Shown: piece by piece, positions 51,172-62,840 of the stretch
Position numbering within the stretch: position 1 is the stretch's first letter
How the letters are laid out: every line of letters starts with the position of its first letter
Source: Aptenodytes patagonicus
Lineage: Eukaryota; Chordata; Aves; Sphenisciformes; Spheniscidae
Reading direction: 5' to 3'
DNA: 64,000 nt
NCBI RefSeq assembly: GCF_965638725.1
Contig: NC_134970.1
Span: 2,361,001-2,425,000 of the forward strand
Translations under genes and position numbers: made by a program
The notes under the pieces: model-generated
The model's database searches: none
What the model was told of the DNA's origin: nothing
Seen by the model: only the letters and a program-made list of their open reading frames with translations

Positions 51172-54100
51172 AGATGGACCATATATTTGACCAATTTTGC
51201 ATACTTTTACCTTCTTGGCTTACCTGCAAACATACTGCGTTCTTCTGAGAAAACCTCGTTCATCCTCCCTGCTCGCTCGGAGCACACGCTCCCCACTCCC
51301 TGAAATGCCAGTGCCAAGATCTCATCGGTCTCTATTAGGACAGAAAGAGGACATTGCTGTGAGCATTGGAAAATCCCCGCCAACAGCTTATTTCAGGAGA
51401 AAAGAGAAGAAAGGTAATAACACCTCCGTTTGTAACTGCTCCCCTGCCGAGCAGGAAATAGCCTCACATGGACGAGGGCAGCATCATTCACCTGGCAGAT
51501 GGCCTGACGCCGCGTCAATGGGCTCGTTAGAAGACCCAGCGACAAGAACGTATTGCAGCAGCACCAACCTCACCCACAACTCTGCACAACCGTCACAGAC
51601 TAACTTAAAATGGCAAAGTACATGCAACCTGGGGGAAAAAAAGCACAGCTCGCTCTTCTAGGTTGGCAGAGAGCACCCTGAAATCCCAGGGCAGGATATT
51701 AAATAGGGATGTTATTCTTTATCTGCCTTATAGACTGCAGCAGATTTCCAAATATTGGGAGTTTTATGTATGCAATTAAAAAAGTGCAAGTATTTCTCAG
51801 TTAATCACCAAAACACTGAATCTACAGATGGGAGGAAGTCTCCATTACTTGATGCTTTTAGGTGACGATTCCAGCTTGATTTAGATCAAATGGGACGTCT
51901 GGTCCTGCTAAGAACTTCTTATGTAAAGCTCTCTCTCTGTCATATTAGAAGTCACATTAGAGGTCACAATAACGTCTTCTATTCATGATTAGTAACTTAT
52001 TTCTGGACACTTAGATGTTACAAGACAAAAGAATGACATTGGTTAAATTTCCAAAGAGTAATTTGGGATTTACCTGTTGAGGTCGATATGAGTCACATTG
52101 CAAATTCCGACAAGGGTGCTAGAAAGCAGGTTTCCAGAAGTGAAAAATCAAACGTCATGCCTTGCCAGCAAAAAAATTCTTTAAAAAAAAAAAAAAAGGC
52201 AGTCCATTTTATGCTTCGCCCATCAGGAACTGTTAGTCATCAGCGACGGGGCTGCTGAGAGCGCAAATGCCATTGCTTTAAAACTACTCTTCACACAAGG
52301 TGAATAAAAGGCCACCAAGTCTCTGCTTCCCCCAGAGCGTCACTGACAGCAGATCTCCCGAACCTGAAGGGATGAGAAATGGGGAATTTTTGAAAAAGAA
52401 AGAGAGAACCACACCATTATGATAGCCTGGAAACCTAGGGGATCCTCCAATCTATAGCTAGAATAGATAGTGCATAAAATACACAACATTCCTTTGTCCG
52501 AAAGCAATGATGGAGACCAAGAAGGCAAAAAAATGTAAAAATTTGCCCACATAAAAGCTTCCCAACATAAGAAAAGCTACACACGTAGGCAGCCCCTTTA
52601 ATAAGAAGTGTCAGATGCCACCCTGCTCCGGAGGACGGGACCTCTGAAGACCACCGAGCCCAAGCCCTGCCTGTGCAGGGTCAGCCAGTGCCGGTTGCCC
52701 AGGACCACATCCAGGAGAAACCTTTCCGCATGCCACGCTGTGGGGGAAAAGCGTTTGCCTAAATGCCTCTGTTTTGCTGCAGAAATGCAACTCTGCTGTC
52801 CTGCTGAGTATTTCTTGTGAACATGCATCTCTTAGAAGTTTGTGGGAGGTGGGGTAAAAGTGTATGAATGGCTTTTGAGTAACACACTTTCCTTCCGGAA
52901 ATGATCTTCTTGGCAAACATGAAAGCTGTTTCCTAAAGGTTTAGAAATACACCCACGTCCCCCGGACACTCTTTAGGAAAAGGTGCTTTATTCATTCATG
53001 CAATCACTTCGTAGTACTGCAGAGTCAATGCATTTCCACAGCAGTAAGCAAGAGTGAGTCAGAGCGAAACTGCACCGTCAAGATCTCTGACACGGCAAAG
53101 GAAATACAGGTAAACACAGCAGAATATCATCCGTGCGCAGGCCAGAGTTTCCTTTGTGGAATGGACACATCTGGCTTACGCTCATACCAAAAAAAAAAAA
53201 ATACAAACCAGGTTCCAAAACAGGGAGGAGGGAATTGCACAAGACTGAGAACCTCTCTGCACGCTCAGGGTGGCGAACTGAAATGACTTCATGGAGACCC
53301 ACAGATTGCTCAAAATAAGGCAACTTTGGAAACAAGCGCTCAGCTCCTTGGCAGGAAGGAAGGAGGGCTCCCGGCGCCGTGCCGCTGCTGCACCAGCTCC
53401 TGCTGATGGCAGAGGAGATTCCCGTGTGCCACAAGACCCTTTGCTTTGCATCCCACAAAAATATAAGCACCTAAACCTACAGCTGAGGCTGAGAGTGACC
53501 CTTCCGTTGCAGGGGACCCGATTTGCAGAGAAGTGCCTGGGACCGCATCCTTCACCGAAGGGAGCGGGTTTAGCTCCGGGCTTCGGTCCAGGGCCAGGCT
53601 GCCCGCAGACCCGCTCCAGGACACTGTCTCCTGACAGCATTGCACCCACTGCCCTTACCACATCAGTTTCAATGCCCTGATGGAACTTAAGCAGCTGTCC
53701 ACGTCTTGGCAGTGAAGCTTTATTGACGCCTGGCAGATTCGAGTTAATCCAAAATAAGCAAAAAATCTCCCAGGGTGGGAGCCAAGGGGGAAAGCAGAGA
53801 AAGGTGTGATCCTACCCACGGAAATGGGTTGAGTTTAAAACTACTCGGTTTTGTCTGAGCCATCTGCTGCTGCTCGCTCTTCTCCCTTCTCATAGCTTCT
53901 GCTGGCAGTCGAGGGGAGAAACCGCACGGCTGCGTTAGAGCAGGGGAAGAAAAATGGGTCACCAAATACATGACACAGGCTGTGATTCAGATAAAGCTAG
54001 TGTGCCTGCAGTGATTCACTGGGAGCAGGCTTCCTCATCTCCTCTGGAAGAGGCAACATCAACAACAAAAGGAAAACAAATCAGAACACAAAATCCCACA

Positions 54101-55584
54101 TTGTCTCTACCTCAACACCTCCAATTACTAATGTGTCATCCCCTTTACTCTTACTCATACATACGTACATGTCATTCCTCTCTTTTGCTCCTAAAAATAA
54201 TAATAAAAAAGAAAATCTAAACATACAGTGACAAACAATACTTTGTATTTTTCCAGCATTTTTTTTGCAACAAGTTCCTTCGCAGAGGTTTGCAAATTCA
54301 ACTTAAAAGAGGTTCAGAGCGGTGAAGGAAATGAGAATTGAAGTGATTTGTCCAAAGCAATGTATCGGAGGCAGGCTGGGAAGAACGCATTATTTCAAAA
54401 TAACACGGGAGCTTTCAAAGAAAACCCTCTGATTTCAGAAAGGCCAAATTCATCTCCACTTTCTCTTTCTTGGATAACGGATTCCCAAATTCGTCAGTGA
54501 AATCTTTATCACAAGGAAGCAGGGGGGTGTGTGTATACAAATATATATATAGAAAGAGAGCATGAAAGAGAGGAAAGCAGAAACAAGAAAGACGTCAGAG
54601 GAATTATCTTCAGCTCTGAAATGGTAATTTTATCGGAGCTGGAACAATAAGTCTCAGTTAACACAGTACACCCAGTTCGTAGAGCCAGCACTGGGTTGCT
54701 TGGATGGGGTTAATGTCCATTTCTAGGAAACGAAATAGGATTAAAGAGCCAGAAACACAACTATTCATGACCTGCTTATATACTTTAACACCACACACCA
54801 ATGTTAAAATAGTGTCTCCCGTGGCACAAACCCTGCTCCCACCCAATGCCGTGGGTAAGCAGCCAGGCAGCCGTGCACAAGCCCTGGGGGACCTGAGCAG
54901 CAACGCATCCCAGTCGGGCCGGGCTCCTCCACCGCATCCCGGCACATCACAGAACTAACCCCGTTAGCATCCAGACATACCGCCGGCTGAAGTTTGGGAG
55001 CATAGTCTTTGAGCTTGCTGAAGGCAGTGAAAATTCACATCGACTTCAGCAGACATATGCATTAACTGAAAAACAAAAATAAAAATTAAGGTTCAAGATT
55101 GTTATGTGCATTTGCAGTATAGCATTAGAATGCCAAAGGATGTGACAGTGTATTTGTGCAGGTTCATTAAAAACAATGCAGCTGAATTATGCATGGTGCT
55201 GGGGATCCTAAGTGCAGGTTTGATACAGAGTTTAAACATAGAAACACTTTTTTCCCCCCTAACAATAGGGCATTCATCTAAAAATAAAAAGTAACTGTGA
55301 GAATGCAGAAGTAACCTCACACAGCACCTTTTCTTCTTCACATTATATCTGAAGCTTTCCTCTTTAGCCACATTTAAATTTACAAGAAGCAAGCAATGAA
55401 AAAAAAAAATGCAGAGTCTAAGCACAAAAGATTTGATGGGGTGTGAGGAGAGGAGGGGGGTCAAGAGAACAGGAAACCCAAGTTGACGGGAAACCCAAGT
55501 GACATTTGGTTTTAATGAATGACTTAAAACCCCAATATTGCTCGCCAGGAAATGGGGAGAGGAAACTGAGCGATGTTTTGAGAG
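51172..55584. other. Intergenic region upstream of IL10
   Basis: No supported gene. Open frames (for example 51197-51661, 53182-53661) lack recognisable domains. A TG/TA-rich simple repeat lies near 54527-54551. The right end is the IL10 promoter region. Confidence 0.5.
55472..55500. repeat. GGAAACCCAAGT direct repeat in the IL10 promoter
   Basis: The 12-mer ggaaacccaagt occurs at 55472-55483 and 55489-55500, starts 17 bases apart, roughly 85-110 bases upstream of the IL10 TATA box. Its position suggests possible paired factor sites; no factor can be named from sequence alone. Confidence 0.7.
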
Positions 55585-55590
55585 TATAAA
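55585..55590 (+). promoter_or_regulatory. TATA box of IL10
   Basis: TATAAA followed by TT, 107 bases before the start codon. Transcription would start near 55615 with a 5' UTR of about 75 bases, as in other IL10 genes. Confidence 0.7.
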
Positions 55591-55691
55591 TTAGGGGCTC
55601 CATCAAGGTGAAGGCTGCAGATCTGCTTTTTACCCTCCTCTGAAATTCATCCAAGAGCTGGACCACGAGGCAAGCGGCTCATTTTCACAGC

Positions 55692-58600
55692 ATGCAAACC
55701 TGCTCAGCCCTGGTCTTGCTGCTCCTGGCTGCCAGCACCCTGCCTGCCAGGTGCTCGCCCACCGAGCCCAGCTGCCTCCACTTCTCGGAGCTCCTGCCTG
55801 CAAAGCTCAAAGAGCTGAGGATCAAGTTTGAGGAAATTAAGGATTATTTTGTAAGTATAACGCTGCTAGTCTCTCCTCCTTCTTGTTTTGCTTTTTTTTT
55901 TTTTGCAAAGTTCAGTGATTTGGATAAGGGGGAAGACAGCTTCCTCCCAGCAGAAATGATTTGGTCGTGTGTTGTGTTACAGGCTGACAGGGGTGAGCAA
56001 AAGAAGTTCAGTTTCATTGCTCACTGAGAGACAACACGCAAGGGTTTTCTTCCTAGTTTTCATTACAATGAACTCAAGAGATTTCATAATGAATCTTTGT
56101 GAACTTTACTAGCCAGACTTCCCCCTAAATGTTGCAGAACAAATTATTCACTGAATTAATGGGAAGGAAATAGTCCCTTCTTCAGGGCAACGAGGTCCAG
56201 CCTCGCTGAAGTCAACGCTAGATGAAAAGGGAAATCTTTTGCTACAGACTTTTTCTTTGAAAGAACCACAAAAGCCTGAACATGGTATTTTATGACTGGA
56301 GAAACGCTACAGTAACTAGCACTTGCTGCGGTGCCTGTAAAATGTCACTGCTTTGCATTGCAGCTAATGAGAGCCTCAGGGTTGCTGAGAAAGCAGTACA
56401 AGATACACTCAGAGCATTTGTCATTGCATCAGTACTGATGGAGATGGTTGGTCACGTCTGTGTTACCATTTTAGTTAATGTCAGTGTGTTTTAGCAATAA
56501 AACAAGATAATTCTCCAGATTAAATCTCAGGCTAACGTCATGACTTGCATTTATTATCAAATGAACGCAGTCAAGACTTTAGATTTAAAGCTTGCTGTAA
56601 ATCTCCCAGTTAAGGTTGGGAAGGAATATTTTTAACCTCTCAGGGAAGCTTGGTACCTTGGTGCCATGGGGTGATGCTTTGGCTGGTGCCAGCCCACCCC
56701 GCTGCTGCAGCTCTCTGGTCTTCCAGAGCTGACGGTGCAACAGAGGCACCACAAGAACAAACACCCTCTGCAGATCCCTTTTCCCTATTGCCTGGAGACT
56801 CACAGAGATAACAAAAACGGGGGGGGGGGGGGGGGGGGGGAATTAAACCCTCCTGCCCTGGCAAGCCTGTGGGCAGACAGGCTGGGGTGGATACCTCACC
56901 TTCAGGGGCTGCCATAACTTTGACACCCATCGTGTCGGCGGTGAGGTTTGCATCAGCACTCTTACATAAACACCCTCTGCAGCTGAGGCGAGCGTGCGGT
57001 GCTGGCAGCGGCGGGAGGAGTTTCACATTAACGAAATCGATGGTACTGAAGTTTGTGATTTCATTATCTTGCTGTCTTGACCTAACAGTAGTTCCACTGC
57101 AAGATTACGGACCAAAGAAGGGGTGACTGTTGTATCTGGTGTTACTGTGCTATGCACACAAGTGTGCTGGCTGCTCTTTGTCTTCGCTGCAGTGAGACCA
57201 TAAATGCAAACAAGGAAAACGATCATTCGGTAGGACAAAGGGAAAAATAGTGTTGACTGCCTCTCTAAGTAAAGCTCATGTTTCCATTGCATCCTTCTAC
57301 AGCAATCAAAAGATGATGAACTTAGCATCCAGTTGCTCAGCTCCGAACTGCTGGATGAATTTAAGGTAAGAATTATAATTATTATCTAAGTCCCTTATCC
57401 TTCGGCCAGTGTTTTGTAAGAAAGGAAGCCGATTATAAATTGGGGCATTTTCAGTGTCAGACAAGGACAGTTCTCCAGCCAAGCAGTAACACATGTGTCT
57501 GCAGCAAGGCTGACGCGTGGCTCCCCCCACATCGAGCAGTGCTAACATGCTGCGAGCGCTCTGACCACCACCAAGATTTTGATTTTTAAAAACACTCACA
57601 CATCGGTGCTGGTGGCCGGCCCCAATGTGGTTACCTCCTCTCGCCCCAGGGGAGCTTCGGCTGCCAGTCGGTGTCGGAGATGATGCGGTTCTACACAGAG
57701 GAGGTCCTGCCCAGCGCCATGAGGACCAGCACGCACCACCAGCAGAGCATGGGTGACCTGGGCAACCTGCTGCTGAGCCTGAAGGCAACGATGAGGCGCT
57801 GTGTGAGTGGGGCTCAGCATCATGGGGGGGGGGTGAAATCAGTGCTCCGGCAAGGCAGGGCCAGTCCCAGACCAGCAGCAGGGTGGGGAGCGGGTGCTGG
57901 GTCTTCCCAGGAGCAGGAGCACGGGTGTCGGGATGGTGCAGCGGAGCAAGGCTCCGGGCAGGCACCCCATAAGGATGGGGTTTCTCGTAGTCCCTGCTCT
58001 CCAGGCTTTCATCAGTTAAATACTGATGATTCAGAGGCTCTGTTCAGGAGCACCACTTATTTGCAGCCAACCCCACCCAACTCAGTCTGCTGAAGAGATA
58101 AGGGGAGGGTGGGCGGAGGGTCCATCCTTTACCTGGGCGCCGGAGCAGCGGAGCAGCGTGGCTCTGCGACGATGCCTCCCGAAACCACCCCCGGTGCAGC
58201 CATGACCCCATCACCTGCCACAGGCTGAGTCAGATGGGGTGAACCCTGCCCTAGGCAGAGAGCACCGTGGTGCTGCCCTCGCCCAGCCCCGGGGCCGGTG
58301 GCAACGGGCACAGGGCTGGGAAAGGGCTCGGGGTCCGTGCTCGGGTCGTGCCGTGCTCGTTTCACCAGTGTACGGTGCAAAGCAGCCGCAGTTGGTGCCC
58401 CGGAGAACCCCATGGCCACACGTGGGGAAGGGGAAGGTGGAGACTGGCGTGGCGGCAGTGACGAGGGGCAGGAGGAGGGGAGAGCCACTGCCACACACCC
58501 CGGGAAGGAAATCCGTGTGGTTGAAGCCGCTGCTTTTGTCCCTTTGCAGCACAGATTCTTCATGTGCGAGAAGAGGAGCAAAACCATAAAGCACATTAAG

Positions 58601-59005
58601 GAGACGTTCAATAAGGTAAGGCTCACGTGGCTGCGCTGAGGTTGGGAGGAACCCGCCGCCCCAGGCGAGGCAGCGGATTTTACTGCTGGCTTCAACTTAG
58701 GGCAGAGAACAGAGTCCAAAAGAGTCTTTAATTGTGTAAATACCTAAGGCAGAGAAATCCAGGGAGCGATGCTCGAAGGAGCAGCCAGCGGGTTCCCCAG
58801 AGGGGTGGGGCAGAGAAGCCGGAGATGGCGGTGGAAGGAGAATATGTCTCGCGATTGTACACCACGTATATCGTCGCATTCAGACTTAAACGGACTTGAC
58901 TTTCACCTGCAGATGAACGAGAATGGAATCTATAAGGCCATGGGAGAGTTTGACATTTTCATCAACTACATCGAAGAGTACTTGCTGATGCAGAGAAGGA
59001 AGTGA
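55692..59005 (+). CDS. IL10: Interleukin-10
   Basis: Coding exons: 55692-55850, 57303-57365, 57650-57802, 58550-58615, 58913-59005. All introns are phase 0, the conserved five-exon IL10 structure; 177 aa. Residues 1 to about 22 form a signal peptide. Landmarks: CLHFSELLPAKLKELR, FEEIKDYF at the exon 1 end, LLSSELLDEFK in exon 2, FGCQSVSEM and HQQSMGDLGNLL in exon 3, ETFNKMNENGIYKAMGEFD across the last intron, and the C-terminus FINYIEEYLLM. Four core cysteines (28, 79, 125, 131) fit the two IL10 disulfides. The protein is a secreted homodimeric anti-inflammatory cytokine acting through IL10RA/IL10RB and STAT3. A TATA box lies upstream and AUUUA elements downstream, consistent with inducible, short-lived mRNA. 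It is very close to the chicken protein as I remember it. Confidence 0.98.
56819..56840. repeat. 22-base G homopolymer in IL10 intron 1
   Basis: An unbroken run of 22 G on the plus strand, the longest homopolymer noticed in the window. It lies in the RNA-sense strand of IL10 intron 1 and could form a G-quadruplex; its exact length may be a sequencing or assembly artefact. Confidence 0.85.
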
Positions 59006-59186
59006 AAACGCCCACGGGTCTGCATCTTTCGCACAAAATCCTGCTATTTTTTCAGAAATCACTTTAGGCTGCAAGAGCACAGAAGAGATGAAGTTATCTT
59101 AGGGTTCAAGTCAAGAATTACAGGTCAATAACTTCAAGTTTAGTATTGTATTTAAAAGTGGGGGGTTTTTAACAACTGAATTTAAT

Positions 59187-59493
59187 ATTTATTACTTCTA
59201 ATACCTCAGTATTTATGTTTACAATATGTTTTGAAGAAAAGTGTGATGAGCTTGTAAAATACTATTTATTGTTCAATATTTTAATACTGTCTATAATAGT
59301 GCTATTTTATTCATAGCTTCAAAACACCCAAAGCAGCATTCTTCTGGGGAGCAGAAAATGAGCAGAGCTCATCCTGAGTGCAGTTTCACTGAGCGTAGTC
59401 GCCTGACCAGGAGCAATTCCAGCTCCGAGTTCAGCAAAGCTTAATTTTAAGCAAATGAGCACTCTCCTCCTGTTCTATCCCTCTATTTATTTA
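59187..59493 (+). promoter_or_regulatory. AU-rich elements in the IL10 3' UTR
   Basis: AUUUA pentamers lie at 59187-59191, 59211-59215 and 59274-59278, and an overlapping ATTTATTTA at 59485-59493, within 500 bases of the stop codon. Such elements mediate rapid decay of cytokine mRNAs (TTP-type control). Confidence 0.7.
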
Positions 59494-60786
59494 ACGCAGT
59501 CAAATGTTTCTATGCATAACCATGTCACCGCCTCTGGTTCTGCAGTTGGAATTAGGCACTGAAATATTCTAAATTATTCCTTGCACTGAGCAAAATAACC
59601 ATAAATGTAACCAAGGGCTTTTTTTTCTCTTGTGCATGGAAAAGTGGAGGAGGAGGAGGACCTGTGCTCCCATGAACAGCATGCAGTCATGCCACAGCAA
59701 TAGATCAGTTAACCCCACCTCTAGACTTCAGCCTATATATTAGTTCAGGTTAAAGAAAAAAATAGTAGTAGGAATGAAATGTTTGGTTCTAACAGAACTT
59801 GACTTAAATGTTTTTAACGATGGACTTCCAGAGCTGCTGGGTTGGCCACTCTGCACTTTTGAAAGTTAATCTTACTATTTTCCAGTCTTTGATTGGGTTT
59901 TACTCGCTGTTTTGTTGTGGGTTTTCTTTTTTTCTTTTAGAAGTTATAAGGTATTTAATTAACCACCATTTTAAGGTGGCTTGGGTAATTTGCATTCAAA
60001 TTCATAAAGCTGCAGGCAGCACTGACAATATTTGGGTTTGTGTTATGTCTAATCCTACGCACGAGGAGCCGCAGCAGGCGAGCGCTGCGGGGGAAGGCTG
60101 CGGCGAGAGCAGCTTTGGTGCCCCCGAGAGCTGCTGATTTTCAGGCTCCTCTTCCTCCTTGCCCCGGTCTCCTGCATGCCCCCATGAGTGCTACAGGACA
60201 CTGAGCCAGAGGAAAATGCCATAACCCAGAGGCATTTGCTTCTAATATTTAGAAGTATTAGGGCACCAATATGATGAAACACTGTCAGTTTGTTGTTTGC
60301 TTTGAAAGTTACAACTGAAGAGAGGCTATTTATACTTGATTTATTCTACTTGTATGTTTGTGGTGACCGAATGGCATCCCTCCTGTCAGCCTGCCCGCAC
60401 GGGAACCGGTTATCCCAGAGCAAGGGTGGCCCCAAAGCAGGAATGCTGCTCCGTGGGTTGCTCTTTCCGCTGAAATCAATCAGGTGGCATCGGCTCAAGG
60501 GCAGCGTGGGAGCCAAACACTGTAAAACTTAAATTAAGCTTCTTACCAGGACACATTAAGCTCCTGTTGAGCCAGCTCTGTACTTGTTTTTCCACCAAAC
60601 GCCTCGACTTCAATGTCGTAGGAGAAGCGAGGACGGCCCCGGAGCCGCGGCGAGAGCCGAGAGCATCAGTGGCTCCGTTCCCAGAGGGGCCGCGCTGGCG
60701 GGGGCACTGTGCCTTGGCCACAGCTTCTGTCACTGCATGAACTTTTGCATGTTTATCTGTATGAAAAGAAATCTTTTATTTTTGCT

Positions 60787-60810
60787 AATAAAGACCTCCT
60801 AATGAATAAA
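60787..60810 (+). terminator. Double poly(A) signal, probable IL10 3' end
   Basis: AATAAA occurs at 60787-60792 and again at 60805-60810, followed by a TCTGTTCTGTTCTT stretch typical of a downstream element. It would give IL10 a 3' UTR of about 1.8 kb, long for the gene, and I noticed no earlier canonical signal. Confidence 0.4.
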
Positions 60811-60829
60811 GCCTCTGTTCTGTTCTTCC

Positions 60830-62416
60830 AAGCTGTTAACAGGGCTGTAAATCAGTGCCAGTGCATAGATGCTGTGCCCAGTGTCACCGTGCTGGGGAAG
60901 AGCCCAGCAGGCACGGATCCAGGCGAGGAGGACCACCGAGGATGTGTTGCATGCATTAATGGCCAGGGAAGTGAGAAGACCCAAGGTCCTCACATTTAAA
61001 TGCAAATTTCTGACAAAATTTGCGGGAACAAAATACCTGCCAGCAATTTCTTACAGTAGAGAAATGCTGGCCCCAAGGTACTCCATGGGTCACTCCAGCC
61101 TCTTCAGCCTCTAAGTCTAGCAAGTGTTTCAGCCATTGCCCTTTTCAGAGCAGCATTTACAGTTACATAGCTGGTTACGTGCCCAAATGTCACTGATAGT
61201 CACCAGGGCTTTAACAACCCTGCACCTCCCTTCCCCTGACTTACAGGAGACAGCACTGCTGCCTCCGTTTATCTACTAAGTTGTTTTTAACTTCACGTTT
61301 GTTCTCAGTCAGGATGAGGCCTTGATCCTAGATCAGATAGTAGATACGAGCTAAAAACTAGACTAATATAAATTAACAACAGAACTGCTTGCATTTCCTC
61401 GGGCTGGGGATTATGTATCTATGCACGTGGATCCATAGGCACAGCCGTTGAATCCCGAACAAAACCGAGCAGGTGTGCACGTGGGAATTTAAAGCTCTGT
61501 TACTAATAAACCCAGAATTCAACTAGCGCAACCATTTCCAAACTCCAGCTCGCACCGACAGCCCGGGATGGCTGCTGGCAGGTACCCACCTGGCCACGTT
61601 TCCATTTCACTTTCGAGCCTCTTTCGTTTTCACTGCTCTTAGCCCTTTAATTGAAAGTCCAGCAGACTCCGGGTGTTTATTGGCAGCTGGGGTTTCTTTC
61701 CTCACTGCATTAGAAACAAAAATATTTTCAGTTAATACCACAATTTCTAAGTGTGTTTCTGCCCAGACTTCAGTCCGGTGTTGGTCAGTGGAATTGCTGA
61801 ATTTGCCCCAAGAGATTATTTGTGTTCTCAGTAAAACCAGCACTTACGAGCACTGCTCGAAGCTTCACCCCGGGCAGATCTGGTCTGCATGCTCCCCTGA
61901 CCCCTCTGCACGTATTTGTACCCCTTTTATATAACTCTTCTTCCATGGGGAGGCAGGAAAGAGCTGTCAGAGCTCATGTCACCAGCTCAAGGTAGGAGCC
62001 CAAGGACCCTCGTGAGCGAAACCAGTGCCGGGCTCTGCCCTGCTTGGAGAAAAGGGCAGCATCAGCTCAGCTGTGGTGAGTTTTTCAGTAAAGCTCAGTC
62101 ACTCTGGTTAATGTAACCACAGGAAGGAAGCAGATGGGATGCCTCTTGCTGTACGGAGAGCGAAGGTTTCCAGTTACCTGATGCTACAGGACTTGTTTGA
62201 TTCAGAAGAAAATGGAGGCAGAGCAAGTCAGCAATCTGAATGGGATGGCTGCCTGCTCGCAGGGGCATCAGCGCGGGAGAGGAGCTGACACGGTGGGGAG
62301 ATGCAGCTCCGCCCCTCCAAAACTGGGTTGGGAGGCTGGAGGGACTGCAGAAAGGTGCTGCAGGGCTCCCAGCCAGGGGCACGGGTTTGCTTGAGGGAGA
62401 GAAGGAGTTCTCCTTG
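60830..62416. other. Intergenic region after IL10
   Basis: No supported gene. In the mammalian order MAPKAPK2 follows IL10 tail to tail on the opposite strand; none of its coding exons is recognisable here. A minus-strand AATAAA at 61676-61681 could end its 3' UTR, but this is unsupported. Confidence 0.4.
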
Positions 62417-62840
62417 GAGAAGGGTCTGGAGAACAAGTCTTATGAGGAGCGTCTGAGGGAACTGGGGTTGTTTAGCCTGGAGAAAAGGAGGCTCAGGGGA
62501 GACCTTATCGCTCTCTACAACCACCTGAAAGGAGGTTGTAGCGAGGTGGGGTCAGTCTCTTCTCCCAAGTAACAAGCGATAGGACAAGAGCAAATGGCCT
62601 CAAGTTGTGCCAGGGGAGGTTTAGATTGGACATGAGGAAAAATTTCTTTACTGAGAGAATGGTTAAACATTGGAAGAGGCTGCCCAGGGAAGTGGTTGAG
62701 TCCCCATCCCTGGAGGTATTTAAAAGATGAGTAGATGAGGCACTTAGGGACATGGTTTAGTGGGCATGGTGGTGTTGGGTTGACGGTTGGACTCGATGAT
62801 CTTAGAGGTCTTTTCCAACCTTAATGATTCTATGTCTATG
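62417..62840 (+). mobile_element. CR1 LINE, 3' end fragment
   Basis: Closely similar over its whole length to 50744-51171 of the larger CR1: same [22 protein letters not shown] frame-coded part, same ggttggactcgatgatctt tail, and an ATTCTATG end. The coding part is broken by a frame change near 62552 and a stop. It is clearly the same CR1 subfamily as the larger copy and younger than the fragment at 22.7 kb. Confidence 0.93.

Noticed and set aside
57306-57965. 219-codon minus-strand open frame across IL10 exons 2-3
   Set aside because: It is antisense to confirmed IL10 exons, has no domain, and its openness follows from the coding strand composition.
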